Shown in pieces: positions 44,165 to 53,777 of a stretch of DNA of 64,000 nt. Made by a program: the position numbers and the translations under genes. Within the stretch, counting starts at the first letter, position 1, and every line of letters starts with the position of its first letter. A model generated the notes under the pieces. The model was not told where the DNA came from, did no database searches, and worked only from the letters and a program-made list of their open reading frames with translations. The stretch is from Parapedobacter tibetensis (GTDB lineage Bacteria; Bacteroidota; Bacteroidia; Sphingobacteriales; Sphingobacteriaceae): contig NZ_JAMXBE010000004.1 in assembly GCF_024704835.1 (NCBI RefSeq), positions 310,001 to 374,000 of the forward strand, read 5' to 3'.

Positions 44165-45091
44165 GTGAAAATAGCAGTGTTATCAACGATTAAAAATTTA
44201 TACTCCACACGTAGATTGGTGGAAGCAGCACAGGCTCGGGGACATGAATGCGTCGTGATTGACCATAGCCAATGCTATGTAGGCATCAGGCAAGGCAAAC
44301 CCAGTATCCACTATAAAGGCCAAGATGTATCAGATATTGATGCCATCATCCCTCGCATCGGGGCATCGGTCACTTTCTATGGTTCGGCTATCGTACGCCA
44401 ATTTGAGGTAATGGGGGTGATATCGGCCAATCCGAGCCAGGCAATCACCCGATCCCGTGACAAGCTACGTTGCATGCAGATCCTTTCGGGTGCAGGTTTG
44501 GGCATGCCAATTACCGGATTTGCGCGCAGTACCCGTGATGTGGACGATTTAATCAAAATGGTAGGCGGTCCGCCCCTTGTCATCAAACTGCTTGAAGGCA
44601 CGCAAGGTATAGGGGTGGTGCTGGCTGAAACCAAAAAAGCAGCTTCTTCTGTTATTGAGGCATTTTATGGGTTGGGCAACAATATCCTGATACAGGAATA
44701 CATCAAGGAATCGCGCGGCACGGATATCCGGGCATTTGTGGTGGATGGCAAGGTGGTCGGTGCGATGAAGCGTACGGCCAAAGAGGGTGAATTTCGATCC
44801 AACTTACACCGTGGCGGCTCCGCGGAAGTCATCAAACTCAACAAAGCCGAGCGGGAAACAGCCATCCGAGCTGCCAAGGAACTTGGGCTTACCATATGCG
44901 GCGTAGACTTACTGCCATCTGACCGGGGGCCGCTCGTGCTCGAGGTCAATTCCTCACCGGGTTTGGAAGGTATAGAAAAAGCCACCCACAAGGACATCGC
45001 AAGTGAAGTCATTGCCTTCCTTGAAAAACAATATATCCTCAAAAAACAGGTAAGAAAGGAACGGAAAAGCAGGGCCGGACAAAAGCTTTAG
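44165..45091 (+). CDS. rimK: RimK-type alpha-L-glutamate ligase
   Basis: An ATP-grasp ligase of about 308 residues. It begins [62 protein letters not shown] and [26 protein letters not shown] follow in order. RimK adds glutamates to ribosomal protein S6 in Escherichia coli. I start at the GTG at 44165, which gives the usual RimK N terminus; a TTG ten codons upstream is the alternative. A basic tail ([13 protein letters not shown]) is extra. Confidence 0.9.
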   Translation: MKIAVLSTIKNLYSTRRLVEAAQARGHECVVIDHSQCYVGIRQGKPSIHYKGQDVSDIDAIIPRIGASVTFYGSAIVRQFEVMGVISANPSQAITRSRDKLRCMQILSGAGLGMPITGFARSTRDVDDLIKMVGGPPLVIKLLEGTQGIGVVLAETKKAASSVIEAFYGLGNNILIQEYIKESRGTDIRAFVVDGKVVGAMKRTAKEGEFRSNLHRGGSAEVIKLNKAERETAIRAAKELGLTICGVDLLPSDRGPLVLEVNSSPGLEGIEKATHKDIASEVIAFLEKQYILKKQVRKERKSRAGQKL

Positions 45092-45129
45092 GGCGGAGCG
45101 TTGAGGACATTAGCTTCGACTAAATTCCG

Positions 45130-45137
45130 TAACTTTG
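45130..45137 (+). promoter_or_regulatory. -7 box of the aromatic amino acid hydroxylase gene
   Basis: TAACTTTG matches TAnnTTTG, 24 bases upstream of the ATG at 45161. It supports the internal start over the longer frame. A TTG at 45101 is 26 bases away, slightly beyond the usual spacing. Confidence 0.5.
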
Positions 45138-45160
45138 GCTCAATGCACCAATGTAAAACC

Positions 45161-46924
45161 ATGAATACATACAATAACCCTATCCTTGACCGGCTTCCGC
45201 TTCACCTGAAGCAATATATTGTGGAACAGCACTATGAACGGTATACCCCTGTCGACCAAGCGGTATGGCGTTATGTGATGCGTCAGAATTATAGTTACCT
45301 CAAGGATGTGGCCTATTACCCCTATATTCCCGGCTTACGCGCGGCTGGATTGAGCATTGAACGTATCCCCGATCTGCAAACCATGAACGACAACCTTAAA
45401 AAAATTGGTTGGGGAGCCGTCACGGTCGATGGTTTTATTCCACCTGTGGCGTTCATGGAGTTCCAGGCCTACCATGTACTGGTAATTGCTGCTGATATCC
45501 GACAATTGGAGCACATCGAATATACTCCCGCCCCAGACATCATCCATGAGTCAAGTGGGCATGCACCCATCATTGCCGAGCCCGACTATGCCGAATACCT
45601 GAGCTACTTCGGTGAAATTGGGAGCAAAGCGATGTTTTCCCATAAGGATTTCGAACAATACGAGGCCATCCGTAAGCTTTCCATTCTCAAAGAAAGCCAT
45701 GACGCCACACCTGGAGAAATCATAGCCGCAGAGGACCGGCTTAAACGGATACAGGCCAACATGGGCGAACCATCGGAAATGGCGCTACTGAGCCGGCTCC
45801 ATTGGTGGACGGTGGAATATGGGCTTATCGGCACCTTGGACAATCCAAAAATATACGGCGCTGGGTTATTGTCTTCCATCGGTGAAAGTGCTTCCTGCAT
45901 GCAACCGCATGTACCTAAGCTCCCCTACTCGCTAGAGACCGTTAATTATACCTATGACATCACCAAGCCCCAACCACACTTGTTTGTCACTCCGACATTT
46001 GAGCATCTCTTGGATGTACTGGAACAATTTGCAGATACCATGGCTTTCCGTGTGGGTGGCAAAACAAGTATAAATAAGGCCATTGAATGTAAGAATGTAT
46101 GTACAGCTGCATACAGCTCGGGATTGCAGGTATCAGGGGTTTTCATAGAAATAGAAGAAGGCCATGATTTGCATTATCTGCAAACCAGTGGGCCAACGGC
46201 GCTTGCTGTGGGTGATAAGCAATTGGATGGACATGGGAAATCGAATCACCAAGAAGGCTTCGGCTCACCTGTGGGGCATCTTGATGGGCAAAGCAAAGCA
46301 TTGGAAGATTTCACCGACGAAGAATTGCATGGCCTGGGCATTCAGGTGGATGCGCCCGTAACACTCCGGTATGTCTCCGGTATCGAGGTGCATGGCACCG
46401 TAATTGATATCAAGCGCAACCATGATAAAATCATGCTGATTTCTTTCTCCAATTGCGAAGTGAAAGATGTCCAGCATGGAAAATTATATTTCAGCCCCGA
46501 ATGGGGCATCTATGATATGGCTGTGGGTGAAGGCATTGTTTCCGTATACTGTGGTGCGGCAGACAAAGATGCTTTCGAGCAGGTTGCCTTAGTCTCTAAC
46601 GAATATACGCATAAAGCAGCATATGACGACAAAACCAGGCTACTCCATCAATATTATGCCCTTGTTCGCCAAATACGCGAATCTCAGAAGGGATTTGGTG
46701 AATTGCATTCTGTTTGGTCTGCACTAAAAACCCACCACCAGGATGACTGGCTATGTGCGCTCGAAATATTGGAAATACTCAAACACCATCATTATGCGGA
46801 TGGATTGGCTACGGAAATCGAGCATTGGCTTCTCGACAAATCCGAATCCCAACCCGAGCTCCGCAAATTAATCAAGGATGGGTTCAATCTTGTTGAAAAT
46901 ACAGAAATTGATGTATTGAATTAA
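45161..46924 (+). CDS. Aromatic amino acid hydroxylase with a long C-terminal half
   Basis: A 587-residue protein. Residues about 75-290 carry the pterin-dependent hydroxylase domain: IIHESSGHAPII with the two iron-binding His residues, HWWTVEYGLIG with the iron-binding Glu, and the GLLSSIGES segment. Phenylalanine is the usual substrate (to tyrosine). The remaining 290 residues are not part of the standard hydroxylase and have no domain I recognise; they include VTLRYVSGIEVHGTVIDIKR and KLYFSPEWGIYDMAVGEGI, which look beta-rich. The longer upstream frame is dropped because the -7 box lies within it. Confidence 0.88.
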   Translation: MNTYNNPILDRLPLHLKQYIVEQHYERYTPVDQAVWRYVMRQNYSYLKDVAYYPYIPGLRAAGLSIERIPDLQTMNDNLKKIGWGAVTVDGFIPPVAFMEFQAYHVLVIAADIRQLEHIEYTPAPDIIHESSGHAPIIAEPDYAEYLSYFGEIGSKAMFSHKDFEQYEAIRKLSILKESHDATPGEIIAAEDRLKRIQANMGEPSEMALLSRLHWWTVEYGLIGTLDNPKIYGAGLLSSIGESASCMQPHVPKLPYSLETVNYTYDITKPQPHLFVTPTFEHLLDVLEQFADTMAFRVGGKTSINKAIECKNVCTAAYSSGLQVSGVFIEIEEGHDLHYLQTSGPTALAVGDKQLDGHGKSNHQEGFGSPVGHLDGQSKALEDFTDEELHGLGIQVDAPVTLRYVSGIEVHGTVIDIKRNHDKIMLISFSNCEVKDVQHGKLYFSPEWGIYDMAVGEGIVSVYCGAADKDAFEQVALVSNEYTHKAAYDDKTRLLHQYYALVRQIRESQKGFGELHSVWSALKTHHQDDWLCALEILEILKHHHYADGLATEIEHWLLDKSESQPELRKLIKDGFNLVENTEIDVLN

Positions 46925-47019
46925 CTTGATTGAATGCTGATAACTGACAGCTGTTTAAAGATATTTTACGCCATGTTAGCGGATAACCCTATATTTACCG
47001 AACTAAACGTAACATAACC

Positions 47020-47856
47020 ATGATGGACAATATACTGAGCGCAATCCATTGGAACATTGATCCAGAAATCTTCAATATTGGCAGCTTCGGGGTACGGTAT
47101 TACACCCTATGTTTCCTGTTGGCTTTTGTCAGCAGCTACATTCTGATGCTCCGCATTTTTAAGCGCGAAAACAAATCGCAGGAATTGTTGGACCAGCTGA
47201 GTATCTATATTTTCATTGGCACATTGCTGGGTGCCAGGCTTGGCCACTGCTTATTTTATGAGTTCGACTATTACAAGGACCATCCGTTGGAAATGATTTT
47301 GCCGTTCACGTACGTTAATGGCAAGTTTACGCTGACCGGATTCCATGGTTTAGCCAGCCACGGAGGGGCAATAGGTATACTGGTCGGCATCTTCCTCTTC
47401 TGTCGAAAAACCAAGACGGATTTTCTCTGGATTTCAGACAGGTTGGTCATCGTGGTTGCCCTAGCGGGTGCTTTCGTGCGTTTGGGTAACTTCTTCAACT
47501 CGGAGATTATCGGTTTGCCATCGGATTTGCCATGGGCTGTAATTTTTGCGCGGGTTGACCAAATCCCAAGACATCCTGCCCAGCTTTATGAGGCCATCAG
47601 TTATGTGTTTATATTCATCCTCTTATGGAACATCTACCATAGAAGGCCGACTCTGAAACCGGGTTTCATCTTTGGGGTATTCCTGATTACCTTGTTTGGG
47701 GCACGTTTCGCCTTGGAATTTGTGAAGGAAAACCAAGAAGCTTTTGAAGAAGGAATGAAATATAATATGGGACAATTATTGAGTCTTCCATTCGTAGCTA
47801 TTGGCATTTATCTTTTGTTCAGGCCATATAAAGTCACTGCTGATAAGAAAAAATAG
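47020..47856 (+). CDS. lgt: Prolipoprotein diacylglyceryl transferase
   Basis: A 278-residue seven-helix membrane enzyme. ARLGHCLFYEFDYYKDHP, GLASHGGAIGILVG, RLGNFFNSEIIG and IPRHPAQLYEA are the Lgt landmarks, including the conserved Arg and His positions. It adds diacylglycerol to the lipobox Cys of prolipoproteins, the first step in maturing the many lipoproteins seen in this window. Length is normal. Confidence 0.95.
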   Translation: MMDNILSAIHWNIDPEIFNIGSFGVRYYTLCFLLAFVSSYILMLRIFKRENKSQELLDQLSIYIFIGTLLGARLGHCLFYEFDYYKDHPLEMILPFTYVNGKFTLTGFHGLASHGGAIGILVGIFLFCRKTKTDFLWISDRLVIVVALAGAFVRLGNFFNSEIIGLPSDLPWAVIFARVDQIPRHPAQLYEAISYVFIFILLWNIYHRRPTLKPGFIFGVFLITLFGARFALEFVKENQEAFEEGMKYNMGQLLSLPFVAIGIYLLFRPYKVTADKKK

Positions 47857-47931
47857 CTCGTTGGCCACTCTTCAGATGACAGAATAATTACTCATAGCAG
47901 GGTCTTGGCCCCAAAATAAAGCGTTAACTTT

Positions 47932-49131
47932 ATGGCCTCCATGACTTTGACCCAAAGACGTCGTATTTTTATCATAGTTACGCTTGGACTGCTGTCTGCC
48001 ATCGGACCGTTTTCCATTGACATGTATTTGCCGGGGTTCGAAGCCATTGCGTCCAGCCTCCAAACTTCGGCGGCACATATTCAGCTTTCGCTCACCTCTT
48101 TCTTTATTGGTATCGCTTCGGGACAAATTGTCTATGGGCCGTTGCTTGACCGTTTTGGCCGTAAAATCCCGCTTATTATAGGATTGGTTATTTACATTGC
48201 CGCCTCGATTGGCTGTGCATTGACAAATTCCGCGGATAACTTGATGTGGTTCCGTTTCATACAGGCATTGGGAAGCTGCGGTGGTATGGTTGCGTCGCGG
48301 GCGATGGTTAGGGATTTCTTCGGGCCAGCGGAGAGCGCCAAAATATTTTCCCTCCTCATGTTGGTCATTGGAGTTTCGCCCATATTAGCCCCTACAGTGG
48401 GGAGTTTTGTGATGGCACATTGGGATTGGCATGGCATATTCCTGGTGCTAGCCGTGATGACCACATCCATCTTACTTATCGTTATTTTTTTTCTACCGGA
48501 AAGCAAGGGGCCCAACCCCACACTATCGCTGATGCCCAAACCAATTACCAGGTCATATTGGGAGGTATTTAAGACACGTCAGTTTTTTAGTTATGCCTTT
48601 GCCGGTGGCTTGGCCTCCTCGGGGTTATATGCCTACCTTGCCGGATCGCCATATGTCATGATGACGTTATACGGGCTGAGTGAAAAACAATATGGATTGG
48701 TATTTGCGCTCATCGCTTCAGCGTTGATTACGGCAAGCCAGTTGAATAGACTCATGCTCAACAACTATACAAGCGAACAGCTGGCAAGAATTGCGTTGAT
48801 TGTACAATCATCAATAGGCTTAGTACTGGTGCTTTGCAGTATAACCGGATTTATAAACCTCTATTTGATGGTAGCACTGATTTTCCTATTCCTGGGCTCC
48901 CAAGGATTTGTATTCCCTAACACATCCGCTTTGGCGCTCAGTCCTTTCAGCAGGCTTGCAGGCAGCGCATCCGCCTTGTTGGGGAGCGTGCAGATGGCCT
49001 GCGGGGCACTGTCATCGGCGATGGTGAGCTATTTTCATAACGGGACTGCTATCCCCATGGCATCGGTAATGGCAGGATGTGCTTTCTTGAGCTTGATAAT
49101 TGTCCTTGGGTTGTCACCAAAAACCTCATAG
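47932..49131 (+). CDS. Bcr/CflA-type MFS multidrug exporter
   Basis: A 399-residue MFS protein with twelve hydrophobic helices. It starts with the DHA1-type segment IGPFSIDMYLPGFEAIA, followed by GQIVYGPLLDRFGRK (motif A) and RFIQALGSCGGMVASRAMVRD. Such transporters export drugs such as sulphonamides or bicyclomycin, or small metabolites; the substrate is not predictable. Its last codons and TAG stop lie inside a copy of the palindromic intergenic element. Confidence 0.9.
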   Translation: MASMTLTQRRRIFIIVTLGLLSAIGPFSIDMYLPGFEAIASSLQTSAAHIQLSLTSFFIGIASGQIVYGPLLDRFGRKIPLIIGLVIYIAASIGCALTNSADNLMWFRFIQALGSCGGMVASRAMVRDFFGPAESAKIFSLLMLVIGVSPILAPTVGSFVMAHWDWHGIFLVLAVMTTSILLIVIFFLPESKGPNPTLSLMPKPITRSYWEVFKTRQFFSYAFAGGLASSGLYAYLAGSPYVMMTLYGLSEKQYGLVFALIASALITASQLNRLMLNNYTSEQLARIALIVQSSIGLVLVLCSITGFINLYLMVALIFLFLGSQGFVFPNTSALALSPFSRLAGSASALLGSVQMACGALSSAMVSYFHNGTAIPMASVMAGCAFLSLIIVLGLSPKTS

Positions 49132-49173
49132 GTTTACGCAAAAGGCTCATACATAAGTGAGATTTACGAGGTT
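49117..49173. repeat. Palindromic intergenic element, copy C
   Basis: The left arm AAAACCTCATAGGTTTA matches copies A and B. The right part is diverged, with TTTACGAGGTTT near 49163. It provides the stop codon of the MFS gene and runs into the end of the convergent aroQ gene. Confidence 0.6.
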
Positions 49174-49598
49174 TGGGTGGAATATAGGAAACTTTCCACA
49201 GCCAATCGATAGCCATCCAAACCAATCCCACAGATAACCCCCTTGCAATTTTTCGCTAGGTATGAATGGTGCCGAAATGGTTCGCGGGCATACACATTCG
49301 AAATATGGACTTCGATGACGGGTGCCGTCACCGCGGCAATCGCATCAGCTATCGCCAATGAGGTATGTGTATAGGCGCCGGCATTGAGTACTATCCCGTC
49401 TGCAGAAAAGCCTACTTCATGGATTTTGTCAATGATGGCTCCTTCATGGTTACTTTGGAAATAGCTCAATGTTACCCCAGCATATTGTTTACGAAGTGCT
49501 TCGAAATACGATTGGAAATCCTGATCGCCGTAGATGCCTTTTTCCCGTACCCCCAAAAGGTTTAGATTTGGACCGTTGATGATGATTATTTTACTCAT
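49164..49598 (-). CDS. aroQ: Type II 3-dehydroquinate dehydratase
   Basis: A 144-residue AroQ of normal length. INGPNLNLLGVREKGIYG with the catalytic Tyr, SNHEGAIIDKIHE, NAGAYTHTSLAI and EVHISNVYAREPFRHHSY with the catalytic His are all present. It dehydrates 3-dehydroquinate to 3-dehydroshikimate in the shikimate pathway. It is a single minus-strand gene, convergent with the MFS gene. Confidence 0.95.
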   Translation of the reverse strand: MSKIIIINGPNLNLLGVREKGIYGDQDFQSYFEALRKQYAGVTLSYFQSNHEGAIIDKIHEVGFSADGIVLNAGAYTHTSLAIADAIAAVTAPVIEVHISNVYAREPFRHHSYLAKNCKGVICGIGLDGYRLAVESFLYSTQTS

Positions 49599-49631
49599 AC
49601 CTATGCAATATCCATAAAAATACTGGAAATT

Positions 49632-51272
49632 CTAAAAATCATAATAAAAATTGCGGAATGATGCACGTAGTCCCAGGGTAAGCATGCCTGTTTGGTGATG
49701 TTTCCCTTGTTCTGGAACGCTATGCCTTCTGTATACGCCACCGGCCTCTACCCGTAGGTTGTATTTCGGATTCAATAAATAAGACACCCTTCCGTCGGCG
49801 TATAATAGATTGTTTTTGATGCCTTGGCCAATGTAATTGCCATAAACACGCAGGTGGGTATCATAGGGTTTGAATATGTCCTTTCCATAATTTGTGATGG
49901 AATCAGGATCTGTGCCGAATTGCCCCCAGGTACCTTGAAAAGAAAAATCAAACCGCTTGTATGAATAATTAAGTATGCCAACGAACTCCCTGAAATTAGC
50001 TCCCCAAGGGTGTGCAAGGGCTTCTCCGTAATTGCTGTAATTACTGACGGGGTCAAAGTGCGTATAGGTATAAGGGCGTGCGGTATTAAACTCTCCAAGA
50101 AAATTGAGGTTCTTTATACCGAAAGCATCGTATCCACGGAATCCCAGTTGGGCGCCCCATTTATTATTTACATGGCCCTCACCTCCAAAAAATTCGCTGG
50201 CCGTAAACTCACCCAAGAGGAACTGTCCATAAACCGCCATGTTCTTCAACACCTTATATTTGGTATTCAGTCCCAGGTGGATCTTATCCGGGGAAGAGGT
50301 ATTGGTCAGCTCCACTGGACGCAACACAATGATGGGATTCAGGTAATTGAAATCAAAGCCTCTACGCCCAGCCGCATTTCGTGCACCCCACACGACTGAC
50401 TGAAATAATCCGACGGAAAGCCTGTTATTCACATTCCAATCCAAGTACTGGAAAGCCCCCCATTTCCAATTGTCTCCTAACCGTACCCAATAATCCGATG
50501 ATCTGGGATGCATGGGATCCAGCATGTAAGCCCACATGCTAAGGTATTGTACATTCCCTATTTTCCCAGTTAGTTTCAATGCGGTATAATTGGACGAAAC
50601 GTCCGAGAGCAGCATGGATCGATAGCCATCGCCGATAAAATTCTTATCGTATGCTAAGGTGACGTTGAGGTAATCATTGACCGTATATGAAACATTGGCT
50701 GTCGTATACATCCAGTCTTTCTTTCCCGTCTCACTCACAGTTTTCCCGTATCCCTGGCCCGGCGTCACGGTTGTTCTCGTGATGTAATCATCTAAGTAAC
50801 CAGGAAACATCGCTTGGTTTTCAAAGATATTGACGTATAAGGAAAAACGATCTCCCACCGTCAAGCCCGCTTGTGCCCCGCGAGTATTCAACCATGTCGT
50901 CCGGCCATCACCTGCAAAATCACGCCCTATCTGGAAATCAGGAAGGAAATCGGCATAAAACGTATGGTCATCCTTTTTGATATCCACTAAATGTTCATTA
51001 TAAAGTTTACGCCCCCACCATGAACTTCGCTCCCTTACTCCTATCTGCATCAACGAATCATACCGGAGGCGCAGCGTATTGTCAATAATCATCGGTTTCA
51101 CTGCGGTATGGTACCTGGTATCCAAATGATACAGCTCACTGTTGAGCTTTTGGTAAAAGTGATAGGAATAGGGTTGATACGTCGATTGCGCATTGACATG
51201 GAGTCCGAAGCTACCGAAAGCCAACATACACGACAATAAGCGAACGTAACGATAATCTATAAATCTTACCAT
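49632..51272 (-). CDS. RemB-like outer-membrane beta-barrel protein
   Basis: A 546-residue protein with a signal peptide (VRLLSCMLAFGSFGLHVNAQ) and many amphipathic strands ending LTLGLRASFRNFYYDF. RRGFDFNYLNPIIVLRPVE and KYKVLKNMAVYGQFLLGEF are typical of Bacteroidota proteins annotated as RemB (gliding or surface adhesion) or Wzi-like. The open frame extends 71 codons upstream, but a -7 box (51288-51295) lies in that extension and the ATG at 51272 gives the signal peptide, so I start there. Role at the cell surface is inferred. Confidence 0.78.
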   Translation of the reverse strand: MVRFIDYRYVRLLSCMLAFGSFGLHVNAQSTYQPYSYHFYQKLNSELYHLDTRYHTAVKPMIIDNTLRLRYDSLMQIGVRERSSWWGRKLYNEHLVDIKKDDHTFYADFLPDFQIGRDFAGDGRTTWLNTRGAQAGLTVGDRFSLYVNIFENQAMFPGYLDDYITRTTVTPGQGYGKTVSETGKKDWMYTTANVSYTVNDYLNVTLAYDKNFIGDGYRSMLLSDVSSNYTALKLTGKIGNVQYLSMWAYMLDPMHPRSSDYWVRLGDNWKWGAFQYLDWNVNNRLSVGLFQSVVWGARNAAGRRGFDFNYLNPIIVLRPVELTNTSSPDKIHLGLNTKYKVLKNMAVYGQFLLGEFTASEFFGGEGHVNNKWGAQLGFRGYDAFGIKNLNFLGEFNTARPYTYTHFDPVSNYSNYGEALAHPWGANFREFVGILNYSYKRFDFSFQGTWGQFGTDPDSITNYGKDIFKPYDTHLRVYGNYIGQGIKNNLLYADGRVSYLLNPKYNLRVEAGGVYRRHSVPEQGKHHQTGMLTLGLRASFRNFYYDF

Positions 51273-51287
51273 AACACGAATTCTGAG

Positions 51288-51295
51288 CAAAGATA
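51288..51295 (-). promoter_or_regulatory. -7 box of the RemB-like gene
   Basis: On the minus strand TATCTTTG matches TAnnTTTG, 15 bases upstream of the chosen ATG, giving a very short leader. No -33 element at normal spacing is obvious. Confidence 0.4.
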
Positions 51296-51461
51296 ACATT
51301 GCGTACCAAGAATTAAGCCATAAAATCGCTCTTGGGTCAGATTTGACCGATTCAACGCCATACAAAGATAAATACTGCATGCTAAAACGAATTTGCATAT
51401 TTGAATTTATGGTTTTTTTTGCATATTGCACCCTACAAATAGTAGAACCAATCGAATCATC

Positions 51462-52886
51462 ATGAGACGAAGAACATTCATCCAAAACACGGCATTGCTT
51501 GGCGCCGGAATATGGGCGGGGAAATTTCCATTGGCCAATGCGTCACAAAATTTTCCAGAAGTACGGGTGCCGAAGGATCAGCGGCATTTTTCAAGTGACG
51601 TCATAGAACAGGCAATTAGTGAATTCCGTGATCATGTAGGCAACAAGGAACTGGGCTGGTTATTCGGCAACTGCTTCCCAAATACCTTGGATACCACGGT
51701 TTTCATTGAAGACATCGATGGTAAACCTTTTACTTATGTCATTACAGGTGATATCGATGCGATGTGGTTGCGCGACAGCTGCGCGCAGGTATGGCCATAT
51801 TTGCCCTTTATGGCAGCCGATAAAAACCTGCAGCGGCTTGTCGCCGGTTTGGTAAACAAACAAAGTCAATGCATCAACATCGATCCCTATGCCAATGCCT
51901 TCTATAATGATCCTGATAAAGTAGGCGAATGGGGTAGCGACCATACCGATATGAAGCCAGGCATCCATGAGCGTAAATGGGAAATCGATTCGCTCTGCTA
52001 TTCCATCCGTCTCGCCTATGGTTATTGGAAATCGACAGCAGATACTTCTCCTTTTGGAGAAGCGTGGATAACGGCACAACGCAATATCCTCAAAACATTC
52101 AAGGAGCAACAACGGAAGCAAGATCTCGGGCCATACCGGTTTGAGCGTACGACTCCTCGCGGTACGGATACACTTCAAGTGGATGGTTATGGCTATCCTG
52201 TCAACCCCGTGGGGTTGATCTGCTCCAGCTTCAGGCCGAGTGATGATGCCACCATGTTCCCTTTCCTCATCCCGTCCAATTTATTTGCAGTGGTGAGCCT
52301 CCGCCAATCGGCTGAAATGTTAGCAAATATCGCTAATGACCAAGCCCTGGCCACAGCGATGCTCGATCTGGCGAATGAAGTGGAAAAAGCCATAAAGGAA
52401 TATGGCATTGTAGACCATCCCATGCATGGCCGTGTATATGCCTATGAGGTAGACGGGTTTGGCAGCTATATGATGATGGACGATGCCAATATCCCCAGCC
52501 TCCTTTCGCTCCCCTACCTCGATGCGCTTGATGCCAATGATCCGATATACCAGCGTACACGTGATTATATCTTATCGCCCAATAATCCCTTTTTCTTCAA
52601 AGGAACAGCAGCTGAAGGCATTGGTGGGCCGCACGTGGGGCGTGACATGATTTGGCCAATGGCCATTACGATGAGGGGGTTGACTGCTATCAATAACAGC
52701 GAAATACGGGCATGCATCGAATCGTTGAAGAACACGCATGGCGATACCGGTTTCATGCATGAGTCTTTCCATATGGATGATCCCAAAAACTTCACACGTA
52801 AGTGGTTCGCCTGGGCCAACACATTATTCGGTGAATTTCTATGGAAAACCTATAAAGAAAAACCATCTTTGCTGAACGATATTTGA
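51462..52886 (+). CDS. GH125 exo-alpha-1,6-mannosidase-like, Tat-type signal
   Basis: A 474-residue glycoside hydrolase of family 125. It begins MRRRTFIQNTALLGAGIWAG, a twin-arginine-type signal (RRTFIQ). GDIDAMWLRDSCAQVWPYLP near residue 100 is a family landmark, and GIGGPHVGRDMIWPMAITMR and GFMHESFHMDD follow in the C-terminal part. GH125 enzymes remove alpha-1,6-mannose from N-glycan-type substrates. The gene is divergent from the RemB-like gene. The ATG at 51462 is chosen over an earlier in-frame ATG because it starts the signal sequence. Confidence 0.9.
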   Translation: MRRRTFIQNTALLGAGIWAGKFPLANASQNFPEVRVPKDQRHFSSDVIEQAISEFRDHVGNKELGWLFGNCFPNTLDTTVFIEDIDGKPFTYVITGDIDAMWLRDSCAQVWPYLPFMAADKNLQRLVAGLVNKQSQCINIDPYANAFYNDPDKVGEWGSDHTDMKPGIHERKWEIDSLCYSIRLAYGYWKSTADTSPFGEAWITAQRNILKTFKEQQRKQDLGPYRFERTTPRGTDTLQVDGYGYPVNPVGLICSSFRPSDDATMFPFLIPSNLFAVVSLRQSAEMLANIANDQALATAMLDLANEVEKAIKEYGIVDHPMHGRVYAYEVDGFGSYMMMDDANIPSLLSLPYLDALDANDPIYQRTRDYILSPNNPFFFKGTAAEGIGGPHVGRDMIWPMAITMRGLTAINNSEIRACIESLKNTHGDTGFMHESFHMDDPKNFTRKWFAWANTLFGEFLWKTYKEKPSLLNDI

Positions 52887-52916
52887 TTGTGATAAAAGAA
52901 AAAGAAAATGTGGAAA

Positions 52917-52950
52917 AGCTGATAGCTAATGGCTGACAGCTGATAGCTAT
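52917..52950. repeat. Short AGCTGATAGCT-type repeat upstream of murI
   Basis: AGCTGATAGCT occurs twice around GGCTGACAGC in the 68-base gap before murI. Related pieces occur in other gaps, for example near 46935 and 56700. No function is evident. Confidence 0.5.
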
Positions 52951-52954
52951 AAAA

Positions 52955-53770
52955 ATGGGGGCCATAGGTATATTCGATTCAGGTTATGGCGGGTTGACCG
53001 TTTTCCGCGAAATCGTGGACAAACTACCGCAATACGATTATGTGTATTTAGGCGATAATGCCCGGGTGCCCTACGGTACGCGATCGTTTGAGACGGTCTA
53101 TACCTACACCAAGGAATGTGTCGACAAGCTATTTGCAATGGGTTGCCATCTTGTGGTCTTAGCCTGCAATACGGCTTCGGCGAAAGCACTCCGCACCATT
53201 CAGCAACGTGATTTACCACATTATCCGGACTTACGTAAAGTATTGGGCGTTATCCGGCCGACCACAGAAGTCGTTGGCCGCTATACCCGCACGCGACATG
53301 TTGGTGTTTTAGCTACACTGGGCACCGTGAAATCAGCATCTTATCCCATAGAAATCCATAACTTTTTTCCAGATGTGGCGGTATACCAGCAGGCATGTCC
53401 GCTATGGGTACCTTTAGTCGAAAACAATGAATTGGATCCCCCCGCTGCGGGGTATTTTGTAGAAAGGGATATCAACAGGCTCCTCCAACAATCGCCACAC
53501 ATCGATACAGTCATATTGGGTTGCACGCACTACCCGTTGCTTCTTCCGCTCATCAAACAGTTTATACCTGCTCACATCCAGATACTTTCGCAAGGTGAGT
53601 TAGTGGCCAACAGTCTAGCCAATTACCTTGACAGGCATCCTGAGGTGGAGAGCCTGTGTGCCAAAGAACGTAAAATCCGCTTCTTTACCACAGACAATGC
53701 CTTGGATTTTGAGGAAAAGGCGTTTAGGTTTTATGGGCAGGCGATTAAAGCGACGGAATTAAAGCTTTGA
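52955..53770 (+). CDS. murI: Glutamate racemase
   Basis: A 271-residue MurI of normal length. FDSGYGGLTVFREI at the N terminus, VVLACNTASAKALR with the first catalytic Cys and VILGCTHYPLLLP with the second are clear. It makes D-glutamate for peptidoglycan. It ends seven bases from the end of the convergent OmpA-type gene. Confidence 0.96.
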   Translation: MGAIGIFDSGYGGLTVFREIVDKLPQYDYVYLGDNARVPYGTRSFETVYTYTKECVDKLFAMGCHLVVLACNTASAKALRTIQQRDLPHYPDLRKVLGVIRPTTEVVGRYTRTRHVGVLATLGTVKSASYPIEIHNFFPDVAVYQQACPLWVPLVENNELDPPAAGYFVERDINRLLQQSPHIDTVILGCTHYPLLLPLIKQFIPAHIQILSQGELVANSLANYLDRHPEVESLCAKERKIRFFTTDNALDFEEKAFRFYGQAIKATELKL

Positions 53771-53777
53771 CTTTCCC

